Positions 8,140-16,550 of a stretch of DNA of 64,000 bases are shown piece after piece (the stretch's first letter is position 1; each line of letters opens with the position of its first letter). The DNA is taken from NCBI RefSeq assembly GCF_037095755.1, contig NZ_JBAWKJ010000003.1:434001-498000 (forward strand), in the 5' to 3' direction. Below the pieces are notes generated by a model. That model ran no database searches, was not told where the DNA came from, and was given only the letters and a program-made list of their open reading frames with translations. Origin of the DNA: Sphingopyxis sp. CCNWLW2 (GTDB lineage Bacteria > Pseudomonadota > Alphaproteobacteria > Sphingomonadales > Sphingomonadaceae). A program made the translations under genes and the position numbers.

Positions 8140-9134
8140 AGCCGTCGCTCCCGCATCAGATGAACAAGGAAGACCGGGACGCCGAGGAACGCCGTGACGA
8201 CGCCGAGCTTGAGTTCGTTTGTCGTCGGGATGATCCGCACGCCAAGGTCGGCGAGCGTCAGCAACGCCGCGCCGCCGATCGCCGAGGGCAGCAGGATCGC
8301 CGAGGGGCTGCGGTCGGTGAGCGGACGGATCAGGTGCGGAACGATCAGCCCGACAAAACCGATCGCGCCCGTTACGGCCACCGCACCGCCGACCCCGATC
8401 GCGGTGCCTATGAGCAGCCGGAGCCGCGTCTGCCGAAGATCGGTGCCGAGCGCCTGCGCGGCATCCTCGCCGAGCGTCAGCGCGTCGAGCGCGCGGCCGT
8501 TCCACAGCAGCATCGCGGTGCCGATCGCGATGCACGGCAGCGCGATCCACACATGGTCGAACGAGCGGTTTTCGAGGCTGCCGAGCAGCCACGTCATAAT
8601 CTCCATCGCCGCAAAGGGATTGGGTGACAGGTTGAGCGCGAGGCTCGTCCCCGCCACCGCCAGCGTCCCGACCGCGATGCCGGCGAGGATCAAGGTCAGC
8701 GGGCTTTCGGCCTTGCCCGAAAGGATGAAGAGCAAGGCGAGCGACAGAAGTGCGCCGCCGGTGGCGAGCACCGGCAACACGATCGGATGAATTTCGGCCA
8801 ACCCGAAATAGATCGCGGCGACGCCGCCGAGCGCTGCCGCGTTCGACGTGCCGAGTACCGACGGTTCGGCGAGCGGATTGCGCAGATAGCCCTGCAGCGC
8901 CGCCCCCGCGAGCCCGAGCATCGCGCCGACGGCGAGCGCGAGGATGGTGCGCGGCAGACGGAGATCGAAGAGGATGATCGACGCAACCTTGTCGTTGTTG
9001 CCCATCGCGGCATCGACGAGCCGCGCGACCGACAGGTCGACCGCACCGAACAGCAGCGATGCGACTGCGGCAACGAGCGTGAGTGCCGACAGCGCGGCGA
9101 TCAACGACCAGCGGGGCATGGCGAAGCGGCTCAT
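8133..9134 (-). CDS. btuC: Vitamin B12 ABC transporter, permease
   Basis: This is a 333-aa FecCD/BtuC-family permease with about ten membrane segments. Family motifs include FDLRLPRTILALAVGAMLGL near residue 60, NPLAEPSVLGTSNAAALGG, and GFVGLIVPHLIRPLTDRS in the coupling region. ATG at 9134 overlaps the btuF stop by four bases and is preferred over 9218. It forms the channel of a BtuCDF importer with its neighbours. Confidence 0.93.
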   Translation of the reverse strand: MSRFAMPRWSLIAALSALTLVAAVASLLFGAVDLSVARLVDAAMGNNDKVASIILFDLRLPRTILALAVGAMLGLAGAALQGYLRNPLAEPSVLGTSNAAALGGVAAIYFGLAEIHPIVLPVLATGGALLSLALLFILSGKAESPLTLILAGIAVGTLAVAGTSLALNLSPNPFAAMEIMTWLLGSLENRSFDHVWIALPCIAIGTAMLLWNGRALDALTLGEDAAQALGTDLRQTRLRLLIGTAIGVGGAVAVTGAIGFVGLIVPHLIRPLTDRSPSAILLPSAIGGAALLTLADLGVRIIPTTNELKLGVVTAFLGVPVFLVHLMRERRLW

Positions 9135-9985
9135 GCGCCTTTCCCTTCGAGCTGCGCGATTTGCGCCGCCATGCTGCGCGCTGCCTGCGTGTAAGCGGGG
9201 CTGCCGCACACCGTCCACGCTTGCGGCACGCTGATACGCGGGATGTCCTTGAGCGCCGGGTGATGCAGCATTTCGCTTCCCTGGTCGGTGATTTTGTCGG
9301 TCGCGCTCTCGACGATCAAAAAGTCGGGCTGGGCCGCGACCATCTCTTCAAGACTCAATTGCGACAGCGGCGGTTTGCCGAGCTTGCCGGCGAGGTTGAT
9401 CAGCCCGACGCGCGTCATCAGCTCGTCGATCAGCGTACCCGTGCCGGTCATATAGCCGCGCCGCTGGTAATAGGCGGCGACGCGGCCCTTGCCGGGCTTC
9501 GGCAGGCCGGCCAGCTCGCCCTCCATCCGCGCGATCAGCGCGGTGCCGCGCTCGGGATGGCCGACCGCGCCGGCGGTTTCGCGGATCGATGTGTAGATTT
9601 CACCGAGCGTGTTCGGGGTTGCGAGGTCGAGCAGCGGGTAGTTCTGCTTCGGCAGCGCCGCCAATGCTGCGCTGCGGCTCGCGGGCATGCCGACGATCAG
9701 ATCGGGTTCGATCGCGAGGATCTGCTCGGCCGAATTGCTGAGCAGCGGGATGCCGTGCGCCTTGGCTGCCTCGCCCGACATTTCGCGGTCGGTCGCATTT
9801 TTGGTCAGCCCCGCGATCTGTTCCCGATCGGCGAGCGCAAGCACAAGCTGGTCGGCGCACATGTTGATCGACACGATGCGCTGCGGAAGCGCGGGCGCCT
9901 TCGCAGGCGGGGCGGGGGAGGCCGCCCATAACAGGCCCGCGCCGCCCGGCAGCGCGGCAAGCGCCAGAAGGAAGCGGCGCGACAT
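9131..9985 (-). CDS. btuF: Cobalamin ABC transporter, periplasmic binding protein
   Basis: The protein (284 aa) has a signal peptide (FLLALAALPGGAGLLWAAS) and a class III helical-backbone binding fold (PF01497), starting with RIVSINMCADQLVLALADRE. It should capture cobalamin or cobinamide in the periplasm and deliver it to BtuC. The ATG at 9985 shares one base with the cobO stop (TGATG). It is tied to B12, not haem or siderophore, by the upstream riboswitch and cobO. Confidence 0.9.
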   Translation of the reverse strand: MSRRFLLALAALPGGAGLLWAASPAPPAKAPALPQRIVSINMCADQLVLALADREQIAGLTKNATDREMSGEAAKAHGIPLLSNSAEQILAIEPDLIVGMPASRSAALAALPKQNYPLLDLATPNTLGEIYTSIRETAGAVGHPERGTALIARMEGELAGLPKPGKGRVAAYYQRRGYMTGTGTLIDELMTRVGLINLAGKLGKPPLSQLSLEEMVAAQPDFLIVESATDKITDQGSEMLHHPALKDIPRISVPQAWTVCGSPAYTQAARSMAAQIAQLEGKGA

Positions 9986-10593
9986 CAGAACTCGATCCCC
10001 CGCTGCGCCTTCACATTCTGTTCGCGGAACGGATGTTTCACCTGCGCCATTTCGGTCACCAGGTCGGCGACGTCGGTCAGCTCCTGCGGCGCATTGCGGC
10101 CGGTGATGATGACATGCGTCATCTCCGGCTTGGCGGCGAGCGCTTCGAGCACCTCACCCACCGGCAGATAATCGTAACGCAGCACGATATTGAGCTCGTC
10201 GGCAATGACCATCGCATAGCTTGGGTCGGCGATCATCCGCTTGACCTCGTCCCACGCTTCACGCGCCACCGCGATGTCGCGCGTGCGGTCCTGCGTGTCC
10301 CAGGTGAAGCCTTCGCCCATCGGCTTGAATTCGATCAGGTCGGGGAAGCGGTCGAACACCGCTTTCTCGCCCGTCGCCATCGCGCCCTTCACGAACTGGA
10401 TGACGCCGACCTTCATCCCGTGTCCGATCGCGCGCACCGCCATGCCGAGTGCGGCCGACGTCTTGCCCTTGCCGGGGCCGGTGTGGACGATGATCAGGCC
10501 CTTTTCGACGGTTTTCGTCGCGACCTTCTTCGCCCGCGCGGCCTGGATCTTCTTCATCTTCGCCGTGTGTTCGGCGTCGGTACGCGTTTTCAT
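9985..10593 (-). CDS. cobO: Cob(I)yrinic acid a,c-diamide adenosyltransferase
   Basis: This 202-aa CobA/CobO-type enzyme transfers adenosyl from ATP to the cobalt of corrinoids. The P-loop is HTGPGKGKTSAALG, followed by VGVIQFVKG and IADELNIVLRYDYL, with a C-terminal KHPFREQNVKAQRGIEF tail diagnostic of the family. ATG at 10593 has a GGGGG run seven bases upstream; the longer frame to 10698 adds an unrelated Arg-rich stretch. It is the first gene after the cobalamin riboswitch and can adenosylate imported corrinoid. No de novo cob genes are seen in the window, so salvage is the simplest reading. Confidence 0.95.
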   Translation of the reverse strand: MKTRTDAEHTAKMKKIQAARAKKVATKTVEKGLIIVHTGPGKGKTSAALGMAVRAIGHGMKVGVIQFVKGAMATGEKAVFDRFPDLIEFKPMGEGFTWDTQDRTRDIAVAREAWDEVKRMIADPSYAMVIADELNIVLRYDYLPVGEVLEALAAKPEMTHVIITGRNAPQELTDVADLVTEMAQVKHPFREQNVKAQRGIEF

Positions 10594-10781
10594 GGGAAGA
10601 CCCCCGCACGCCGGCAACGAAGGCGGAGCCTGCCGATGCGCGGGCGCGATCGACCGATGCTGGCGTCGCAAGCGGCGTAATGCCTGCGCCTCCGGCACCG
10701 AAGCGGCTCCAGCCGCCTGGTCGTCGCTCGACGGAAACCTCCGTGCCGCGGCCTTTCCCTGGGCCTTGGCATTGAGCGACC
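10594..10781 (-). promoter_or_regulatory. Leader between cobalamin riboswitch and cobO
   Basis: About 190 untranslated bases separate the B12 box from the cobO ATG. The only clear structure is a perfect inverted repeat GCGGCT-GG-AGCCGC (minus strand, 10716-10703). No U-run follows it, so a classic intrinsic terminator is not evident and translational control or Rho is possible. No gene is visible here. Confidence 0.4.
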
Positions 10782-10958
10782 CACGCCGGCAGGTCTCCTG
10801 GCTCGCGGGTCAGGGCTTGATGCACGCCTTCCCAGGGTGGCCCCAGTGGCTGTTCGGATCGGAACCCGAACGGTGCATCGCGCTCGCCGCTTACAGTTGC
10901 AGGGACAGCCTCGGCTTCGGGGGGTCAGGACGAACCCCGTTACCGCGTTCCCATTTTA
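10782..10958 (-). ncRNA. Cobalamin (AdoCbl) riboswitch
   Basis: Read on the minus strand, the element has the expected order: GGGAACGCGGTAACGGG at the 5' side, GCTGTCCCTGCAACTGTAAG in the core, AGCCACTGG, GGGAAGG, and the B12 box AGCCAGGAGACCTGCC at 10803-10788. These are the conserved blocks of the cobalamin riboswitch (RF00174). It heads the cobO-btuFCD-PhyH operon and should shut it down when cobalamin is plentiful. The boundaries are estimated by eye. Confidence 0.96.
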
Positions 10959-10987
10959 AGCCCTCTCGGGCACCGACGCGATCATGC

Positions 10988-11003
10988 GCGGGGCAAGCCC
11001 CGC
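10988..11003. terminator. Strong hairpin upstream of the riboswitch
   Basis: The perfect inverted repeat GCGGGGC-AA-GCCCCGC lies between the MFS gene stop (11133) and the riboswitch. It has no T-run, so it may help terminate the upstream GH3-sulfatase-MFS transcript in a Rho-assisted way. The other bases of 11004-11132 show nothing recognisable. Confidence 0.4.
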
Positions 11004-11132
11004 CTGCGCAGCCCATAAAGGAGCCGCGCTTTTTCGCAATGCCTATTGGCGTTCGACGGGCCCCGTCGCGCCGCGGCTGCTTACCCTATTCGTGCTGTCG
11101 GCGCTCTATGCGCGTTATGGAAGGCCGCGCGT

Positions 11133-12371
11133 CTAGGGCAACAACCTGCCTTCGTCGCGCCGCGGCATCGGCGCGACGAAGCGCAGCACCAGCGCTGTCA
11201 GGATAAGCCAGCCAGCCGAAATCAGGATCGCGGTCGGCAGCGATGCCAGATCGGCGATCAGCCCGAGCGTATAGGCACCAAGCGCCATCGCGCCGAAGGT
11301 GACGGCCTGATAGATCGACAGGCAGCGGCCGAGGATTTCCTCGGGCGAGCGCAGCTGCATCGCGACGTTGAGCGTGGTTAGCGTCGACACCCATGCGCCG
11401 CCCGCGACAAAGGCGGCGACGATGACCCACGGCAGGCTGGCGGTCAGCGCGACGGGCAGCATCGCGGCGGCAAAAATGAGCGAGGCGGCGGTCACCACCC
11501 GGTCGCTGCCCCAGCGGTGCCGCGCCGAACTCACCAGCAGCGCACCGAAAATCGACCCCGCCCCGAACGCGGCAAGGCATAGCCCATAGATGACCTCGGT
11601 CCCGTGCAGCCGGTCGCGGACGAGCGACGGCAGCAGCGCCTGAAACCCCGCCGCGCCAAAGCCGAAGGCAAAGCCACGGATCAACACGCGGCGCACCGGG
11701 TCCGAATGCGCACAGAAACGGATGCCCGCGGCGATCGCGGTCATCATCGAGGTGCGGCGCCGCGGCGTGGTTTCTGGACGCCAGCGCAGCAGCACGACGA
11801 TCAGCACGATATAGCTGATCGCATTGAGGCCAAAGGCCGCGGCGGTGCCGACGATCGAGATCAGCAGCCCGCCAAGCGCCGGACCGACGCTGCGCGCGAG
11901 ATTATAGGCGATGGTGTTGAGCGCGATCGCCTGCGGCAGGTCCCTTGGTCCGACCTGCAACCGCACCGACGCTTGCCACGCGGGTCCGTTGAGCGCGGTC
12001 CCGCACCCGACCGCGAGGGTGAAGAAGAGCAGCGACAGCGGCGTGATCGCGTCGAGATACGTCGTCAATGTCAACGCCGCCGAGACGATGAGCATTCCCG
12101 TCTGCGCCGCGAGCATCACCCGCCGCCGGTCGAAATTATCCGCGATCGCGCCCGCAAAGACGGCGAGCAGCAGGATCGGGATCGTGGCGCTTGCCTGCAC
12201 CAGCGCGATCAGCAGGTGCGAATTGGTGAGTTCGGTCATCAGCCACGCGGCAGCGACCGACTGGATCATCGACCCCATGTTCGACGCGAGGTTCGCGATC
12301 CAGATCGCGCGAAACGCCGGGTAGCGGAATGGCGCGAAAGACGACGGCGGGGATGGCGTGTCGGGACTCAC
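11133..12371 (-). CDS. MFS transporter (EntS/MFS_3-like)
   Basis: This 412-aa, roughly 12-segment membrane protein has the MFS loop motif AGAIADNFDRRRVML between segments 2 and 3 and SSARHRWGSDRVV in the second half. It resembles the MFS_3 group, which includes the enterobactin exporter EntS. GTG at 12371 gives a compact cytosolic N-terminus; a TTG at 12407 would add 12 residues and sit 9 bases after the sulfatase stop. It is the last gene of the GH3-sulfatase unit. The substrate is unknown, and its subfamily suggests export more than sugar uptake. Confidence 0.8.
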   Translation of the reverse strand: MSPDTPSPPSSFAPFRYPAFRAIWIANLASNMGSMIQSVAAAWLMTELTNSHLLIALVQASATIPILLLAVFAGAIADNFDRRRVMLAAQTGMLIVSAALTLTTYLDAITPLSLLFFTLAVGCGTALNGPAWQASVRLQVGPRDLPQAIALNTIAYNLARSVGPALGGLLISIVGTAAAFGLNAISYIVLIVVLLRWRPETTPRRRTSMMTAIAAGIRFCAHSDPVRRVLIRGFAFGFGAAGFQALLPSLVRDRLHGTEVIYGLCLAAFGAGSIFGALLVSSARHRWGSDRVVTAASLIFAAAMLPVALTASLPWVIVAAFVAGGAWVSTLTTLNVAMQLRSPEEILGRCLSIYQAVTFGAMALGAYTLGLIADLASLPTAILISAGWLILTALVLRFVAPMPRRDEGRLLP

Positions 12372-12416
12372 TTGTCTGCGCCTAACCCCGCTTGGTTCCC
12401 ACGACAAGTCGCCGGC

Positions 12417-13976
12417 TTAGATCGAGGGTCCGCTATCGTCCTGATACTGGCGGCGAAGTTCGACCAGCTTCCGCTTCATCGTCGCGATCGGCGCCTTCAT
12501 CGCCGGGTCGTCGATGCGGTTGTGCATTTCGCCAGGGTCTGTCTTGAGGTCGTAGAATTCCCAGGCGTCGATGTCGGCGCCATAAAAGCGCACGAGTTTG
12601 TAGCGCTCGCCGCGCACGCCATAATGCGCGCGCACCGCGTGGAAGCCCGGATATTCATAATAATGATAATAGACGTCCTTGCGCCAGTCGGCGGGCGGGC
12701 GGGCGCCGAACAGCGCGCGCATCGACCGGCCCTGTATGGTGCCCGGACCCTTCACCCCGGCAAAATCGAGGAAGGTCGGCGCATAGTCGATATTCTGGAT
12801 CGGGGCGGTCACGCGGGTGCCGGGGCGGATATGTCCGGGATACTGGATCAGGAACGGCGTCCGCATCGATTCTTCATAGATGAAGCGCTTGTCGAACCAG
12901 CCATGTTCGCCGAGGTAAAAGCCCTGATCCGACGTATAGACGACGATCGTGTTCCGATCGAGGCCGCTGTCCTTCAGATAGTCGAGCACCGCGCCCACGC
13001 CCTCGTCGACCGCGGCGACGGTGCCGAGATATTGCTGCATGTACCGCTGATATTTCCAGCGCGCCATGTCCTGGCCCGCGAGCTTTGCGGCGTTCATCCG
13101 GTCGTTGTCGGGCTGCATCAGCGCGTCCCATTCGGCCTGCTGTCTGTGCGTCATGCGGTCGAACGCGCCGGGCCAGCGGTTGTAGCGAAGTTGTGCCGAT
13201 CCCGCGGCGACCGTCATCTTGAGGTCGTGTCCCTCATACATGTCGCGATAGATATTCATTTCCTGCGCCGCCGCCGCGCGCCGCCCGGCATAATCGTCGA
13301 AATAATTGGCCGGGACGGGGAAGGTCACTCCCTGATATTTCTGCACATGGCGCAGCGCGGGCATGAAATTGCGGTGCGGCGCCTTGTGATGGATCAGGAT
13401 CGCGAAGGGTTTCGACTTGTCGCGGCCGTTCTTCAGCCAGTCGAGGCTGTACTGTGTGATGAGGTCGGTCGCATAGCCTTCGACGACGCTGCGGCCCTTC
13501 GGTGTGATGATGTCGGGGTTATAATATTCACCCTGATCGTCGAGCACCTTCCAATCGTCGAAGCCGATCCCCGCGGGCGAATGGTTGATGTGCCATTTGC
13601 CGAACATCGCGGTGGTGTAACCCGCTTGCGACAGCGCGCGGGGCCACACCCAGACATTGTTGTCGAATTTGTTGCCGTTCTGCCTGAAGCCGTGCGCGTT
13701 GCTCTGGCGCCCGGTGAGCAAGGTCGCGCGGCTGGGGCCGCAGAGCGAATTGCCGACGAAGCTGTTCGTGAAGATCGCGCCGTTTCGCGCGATCCGGTCG
13801 ATGTTCGGCGTCGGCGCGAGCTTCGACACCGGCGATCCATAGGCCGAGATCGCCTGATAGGCATGATCGTCCGACATGATGTAGACGATGTTCGGGCGCT
13901 CGGGCCCTTGCGCGCGCGCCGGTGCGGTGAAGGCTAGCGGCGCGGCGGCAAGGGCGATCAGGTTCCGGAAACGCAT
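12417..13976 (-). CDS. Secreted type I (formylglycine) sulfatase
   Basis: This exported alkaline-phosphatase-fold enzyme (519 aa) hydrolyses sulfate esters, probably on a carbohydrate. The motif CGPSRATLLTGR contains the Cys (about residue 79) that an FGE must convert to formylglycine; FGE is not encoded in the window. Metal ligands appear in IMSDDH and TSDQG, and a DUF4976-like C-terminus follows. The signal peptide is LIALAAAPLAFTAPARA. ATG at 13976 has AGGA eight bases upstream; ATG at 13985, one base after the GH3 stop, is the alternative. Closest look-alikes are S1-family GlcNAc-6-sulfatases and other glycan sulfatases, but the substrate cannot be settled from sequence. Confidence 0.9.
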   Translation of the reverse strand: MRFRNLIALAAAPLAFTAPARAQGPERPNIVYIMSDDHAYQAISAYGSPVSKLAPTPNIDRIARNGAIFTNSFVGNSLCGPSRATLLTGRQSNAHGFRQNGNKFDNNVWVWPRALSQAGYTTAMFGKWHINHSPAGIGFDDWKVLDDQGEYYNPDIITPKGRSVVEGYATDLITQYSLDWLKNGRDKSKPFAILIHHKAPHRNFMPALRHVQKYQGVTFPVPANYFDDYAGRRAAAAQEMNIYRDMYEGHDLKMTVAAGSAQLRYNRWPGAFDRMTHRQQAEWDALMQPDNDRMNAAKLAGQDMARWKYQRYMQQYLGTVAAVDEGVGAVLDYLKDSGLDRNTIVVYTSDQGFYLGEHGWFDKRFIYEESMRTPFLIQYPGHIRPGTRVTAPIQNIDYAPTFLDFAGVKGPGTIQGRSMRALFGARPPADWRKDVYYHYYEYPGFHAVRAHYGVRGERYKLVRFYGADIDAWEFYDLKTDPGEMHNRIDDPAMKAPIATMKRKLVELRRQYQDDSGPSI

Positions 13977-13986
13977 CGGCGTCATC

Positions 13987-16305
13987 CTATTCGGTCAGTT
14001 CGAAACTCGCCTCCGACCCTTCGGCCGACGACGGACCGACCCATAGCTTGAACTGGCCGGGTTCGCTGCCCCAGCTCATATCCTGCCGCGTGAAGGCGAG
14101 GTCGGCGTCGATCAGGGTGAAGCGGATCGTGCGTTTCTCGCCCTTTTTGAGCATCACCTTCTCGAAACCCTTGAGCTCCTTCACCGGGCGCGTCACCGAC
14201 CCGACGAGGTCGCGGACGTAAAGCTGCACGACCTCCTCGCCATCGCGCGCGCCGCTGTTGGTCACCGTGACGCTCGCGGTCAGTTTCTCACCCGGACGGA
14301 TTTTCGCCTTGTCGAGCGTCACCGGCGAGTAAGCGAAGCTGGTGTAGCTGAGCCCGTAACCGAACGGATAAAGCGGGGTGTTTGGCGTATCGAGATAGCG
14401 CGAGACATATTTGGCGTTCGGATCCTCGGGCTTGATCGGCCGCCCGGTGTTTTTCATGTCGTAATGGATCGGCACCTGCCCGACGTTGCGCGGGAAGGTT
14501 ACGGGCAATTTGGCCGACGGGTTATAGTCGCCATAAAGCACATCGGCGATGGCATGGCCGCCCATCGTGCCCGGATACCAGGCCTCGAGGATCGCATCGA
14601 CATTGGCGTCGGCCCATTCGATGCTGTTCGGACGCCCGCTCATCAGCACGAGGATGATCGGCTTTCCGGTCTTCTTCAGCTCTTCGAGGAGCGCTTGCTG
14701 GTTGCCCGGCAGGTCGAGCGACGTGCGGCTCGCCGCTTCGCCGGTCATGTTCCAATGCTCGCCCATCGCGGCGATAATGACGTCCGATTTCTGCGCGAGC
14801 GCGATCGCCTCGGCAAACCCGTCGCGCTTGCCCGCGTCGGCGAACTGATAGCCGGCGCCCTTTGCGAAGGCGACCGTCGTGCCCTTGGGTGCGCGCGCCT
14901 GCATCCCTTCGAGCAATGTCACCGGGCGCGTCTTGCGGTCGCCCGCGGCGGACCAGCTGCCGATCATATCCTCCTTGCTGTTGCCGAGCGGGCCGATCAC
15001 CGCGATCGACTTCGCCGCCGCGGCGAGGGGCAGGGCATTGTCCTTGTTCTTCAGCAGCACGACCGACTTGCGCGCAACGTCGCGCGCGGCCTCGAGGAAG
15101 TCGGGGCGATAGATGGTCGCCTTTTCGCGCGCCTCGTCCGAATAGCGATAGGGATCCTCGAACAGGCCGAGACGATATTTCATTTCGAGGATCGTTTTCA
15201 CCGCCTCGTCGACGCGTTTCACGTCGACCTTGCCCTCGGCGACCGACTTGGCGAGGTGATCCATGAACACCGCGCCCTGCAAATCCATGTCGACCCCGGC
15301 GTTGATCGCCTGTTCCCCCGCCTGCTTCAGGTCACGCGAATAGCCGTGCGGGACCATTTCGTTGATCGACGTGTAATCGGTTACGATGAAGCCCTTGAAG
15401 CCCCATTTCTTGCGCAGCACGTCGGTGAGTAGATAGTGGCTGCCCGACGCCGGGACGCCGTCATATTCGTTGAACGAGGTCATAAAGGTCGCGGCGCCCG
15501 CGTCGGCGGCCGCCTTGAACGGCGGCAGGTAGATGTCGCGCAGCGTGCGTTCGGAAATGTCGACGGTGTGATAGTCGCGGCCCGCCTGCGCCGCGCCATA
15601 AGCGGCGAAATGCTTGGCGGTCGCGAGCACGGTGTCGACGCGCTTCAGATCGTCACCCTGGAAACCGCGCACGCGCGCGACCGCGATCTTGCTGCCAAGA
15701 TAGACATCCTCGCCCGCGCCCTCGGACATGCGGCCCCAGCGCGGGTCGCGCGCGACGTCGACCATCGGCGCAAAGGTCCAGTGAATGCCCTCCGCCGATG
15801 CTTCGGTTGCTGAAATTCGTGCTGCCTTTTCAATAGCTTTAAGGTCCCAGCTCGCCGCCTCGCCGAGCGAGATGGGGAAGATGGTGCGGTGGCCGTGGAC
15901 GACGTCATAGCCGAAGAGTAGGGGGATCTTGAGCCGCGTTTCCTCGACCGCCAGCCGCTGCAGTTCGCGCGTATATTTGGCGGTGAAGGCGTTGAAGATC
16001 GACCCGATGCGGCCCTTGCGGATATCGTCCTGATAGCCTTTGCGCATCGTCGGACCGGTCGAATCCCAGTCGCTGGTCAGCAGCGACAATTGCCCGACTT
16101 TCTCGTCGAGCGTCATCTTCGCGATCAGGTCGGCGATGAAACGATCCATCTTCGGATCGGGGCGCATCCAGCCCGCCGAATCCATCGGCGCCGCCTCGTT
16201 CGCGCTGGTCGCGGGCTTGGCCATCAGCGGGGCGGGGGAGAGCTGTCCTGCCACCATCAGGGTGGCCAGCGTCAGGCATGTGAGGTTGCGCGTCATCGGC
16301 GGCAT
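13987..16305 (-). CDS. Periplasmic beta-glucosidase, GH3 family (BglX-like)
   Basis: The protein (772 aa, close to BglX length) has a signal peptide, the GH3 barrel (about 50-400), the alpha/beta sandwich domain (about 440-650) and a C-terminal fibronectin-like domain (about 690-760). The nucleophile is D310 in GFIVTDYTSINEM, and the substrate-binding KHFAAYG motif is intact. It should release glucose from the non-reducing end of beta-glucosides. GGAAGGA lies seven bases before the ATG. It starts a minus-strand unit with the sulfatase and MFS genes and is divergent from the TonB receptor, with a LacI-type operator between them. A possible -10 (TATAAG) lies at 16336-16331. Confidence 0.94.
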   Translation of the reverse strand: MPPMTRNLTCLTLATLMVAGQLSPAPLMAKPATSANEAAPMDSAGWMRPDPKMDRFIADLIAKMTLDEKVGQLSLLTSDWDSTGPTMRKGYQDDIRKGRIGSIFNAFTAKYTRELQRLAVEETRLKIPLLFGYDVVHGHRTIFPISLGEAASWDLKAIEKAARISATEASAEGIHWTFAPMVDVARDPRWGRMSEGAGEDVYLGSKIAVARVRGFQGDDLKRVDTVLATAKHFAAYGAAQAGRDYHTVDISERTLRDIYLPPFKAAADAGAATFMTSFNEYDGVPASGSHYLLTDVLRKKWGFKGFIVTDYTSINEMVPHGYSRDLKQAGEQAINAGVDMDLQGAVFMDHLAKSVAEGKVDVKRVDEAVKTILEMKYRLGLFEDPYRYSDEAREKATIYRPDFLEAARDVARKSVVLLKNKDNALPLAAAAKSIAVIGPLGNSKEDMIGSWSAAGDRKTRPVTLLEGMQARAPKGTTVAFAKGAGYQFADAGKRDGFAEAIALAQKSDVIIAAMGEHWNMTGEAASRTSLDLPGNQQALLEELKKTGKPIILVLMSGRPNSIEWADANVDAILEAWYPGTMGGHAIADVLYGDYNPSAKLPVTFPRNVGQVPIHYDMKNTGRPIKPEDPNAKYVSRYLDTPNTPLYPFGYGLSYTSFAYSPVTLDKAKIRPGEKLTASVTVTNSGARDGEEVVQLYVRDLVGSVTRPVKELKGFEKVMLKKGEKRTIRFTLIDADLAFTRQDMSWGSEPGQFKLWVGPSSAEGSEASFELTE

Positions 16306-16550
16306 GATTCGTCCTTCCCGGTCGGGTTTGCTTATACATTGTCACGAGGATTGGCCGAAATCGGCCGAAAATCGGCTGGCCCCCGATTGCATCCTCTGTG
16401 TCGCTTCCCCCTATACAGCGATCGTGAAACCGGTTACAAACTAAAAAACAACGACGCGATTTCCCGCGACTCGTCGCTGCACCGGAGGCAAGGCCGGCCA
16501 GCGAAGAAAACGAGCGCGGGGATGTCGGGGGCCAAAAAAGGGAGGATGCC
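16306..16550. promoter_or_regulatory. Divergent promoter region of GH3 and TonB-receptor genes
   Basis: This 245-base region carries a LacI-type palindrome (16425-16438), a plus-strand -10-like TATACA (16412-16417) with TTGCAT (16387-16392) 19 bases before it, a minus-strand -10-like TATAAG (16336-16331), and two overlapping inverted repeats at 16353-16376. The operator sits just downstream of the plus-strand -10, where binding would block initiation. Confidence 0.55.
16425..16438. promoter_or_regulatory. LacI-type operator, GH3/TonB receptor
   Basis: TGAAACCGGTTACA is one of three near-identical 14-mers in the window (others at 28355-28368 and 30917-30930) that share the pattern TGNAACCGGTTACA, or CGTAACCGGTTACA in one. 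The central CCGG and flanking half-sites are typical of LacI/GalR-family operators. It lies nearly midway between the two divergent genes. Confidence 0.75.

Noticed and set aside
10594..11132. Possible small gene between cobO and the MFS gene
   Set aside because: The region is accounted for by the cobalamin riboswitch, its leader and a hairpin; the frames here are not protein-like.
11133..12371. MFS gene as the sugar importer of the glucan locus
   Set aside because: It resembles MFS_3 exporters more than sugar symporters, and a better sugar candidate (FucP type) lies at 29489-30853.
15372..15385. TGTAATCGGTTACG inside the GH3 gene, close to the LacI operator pattern
   Set aside because: It lies deep in coding sequence over the conserved VTDY codons around the nucleophile, so the match is explained by protein conservation.
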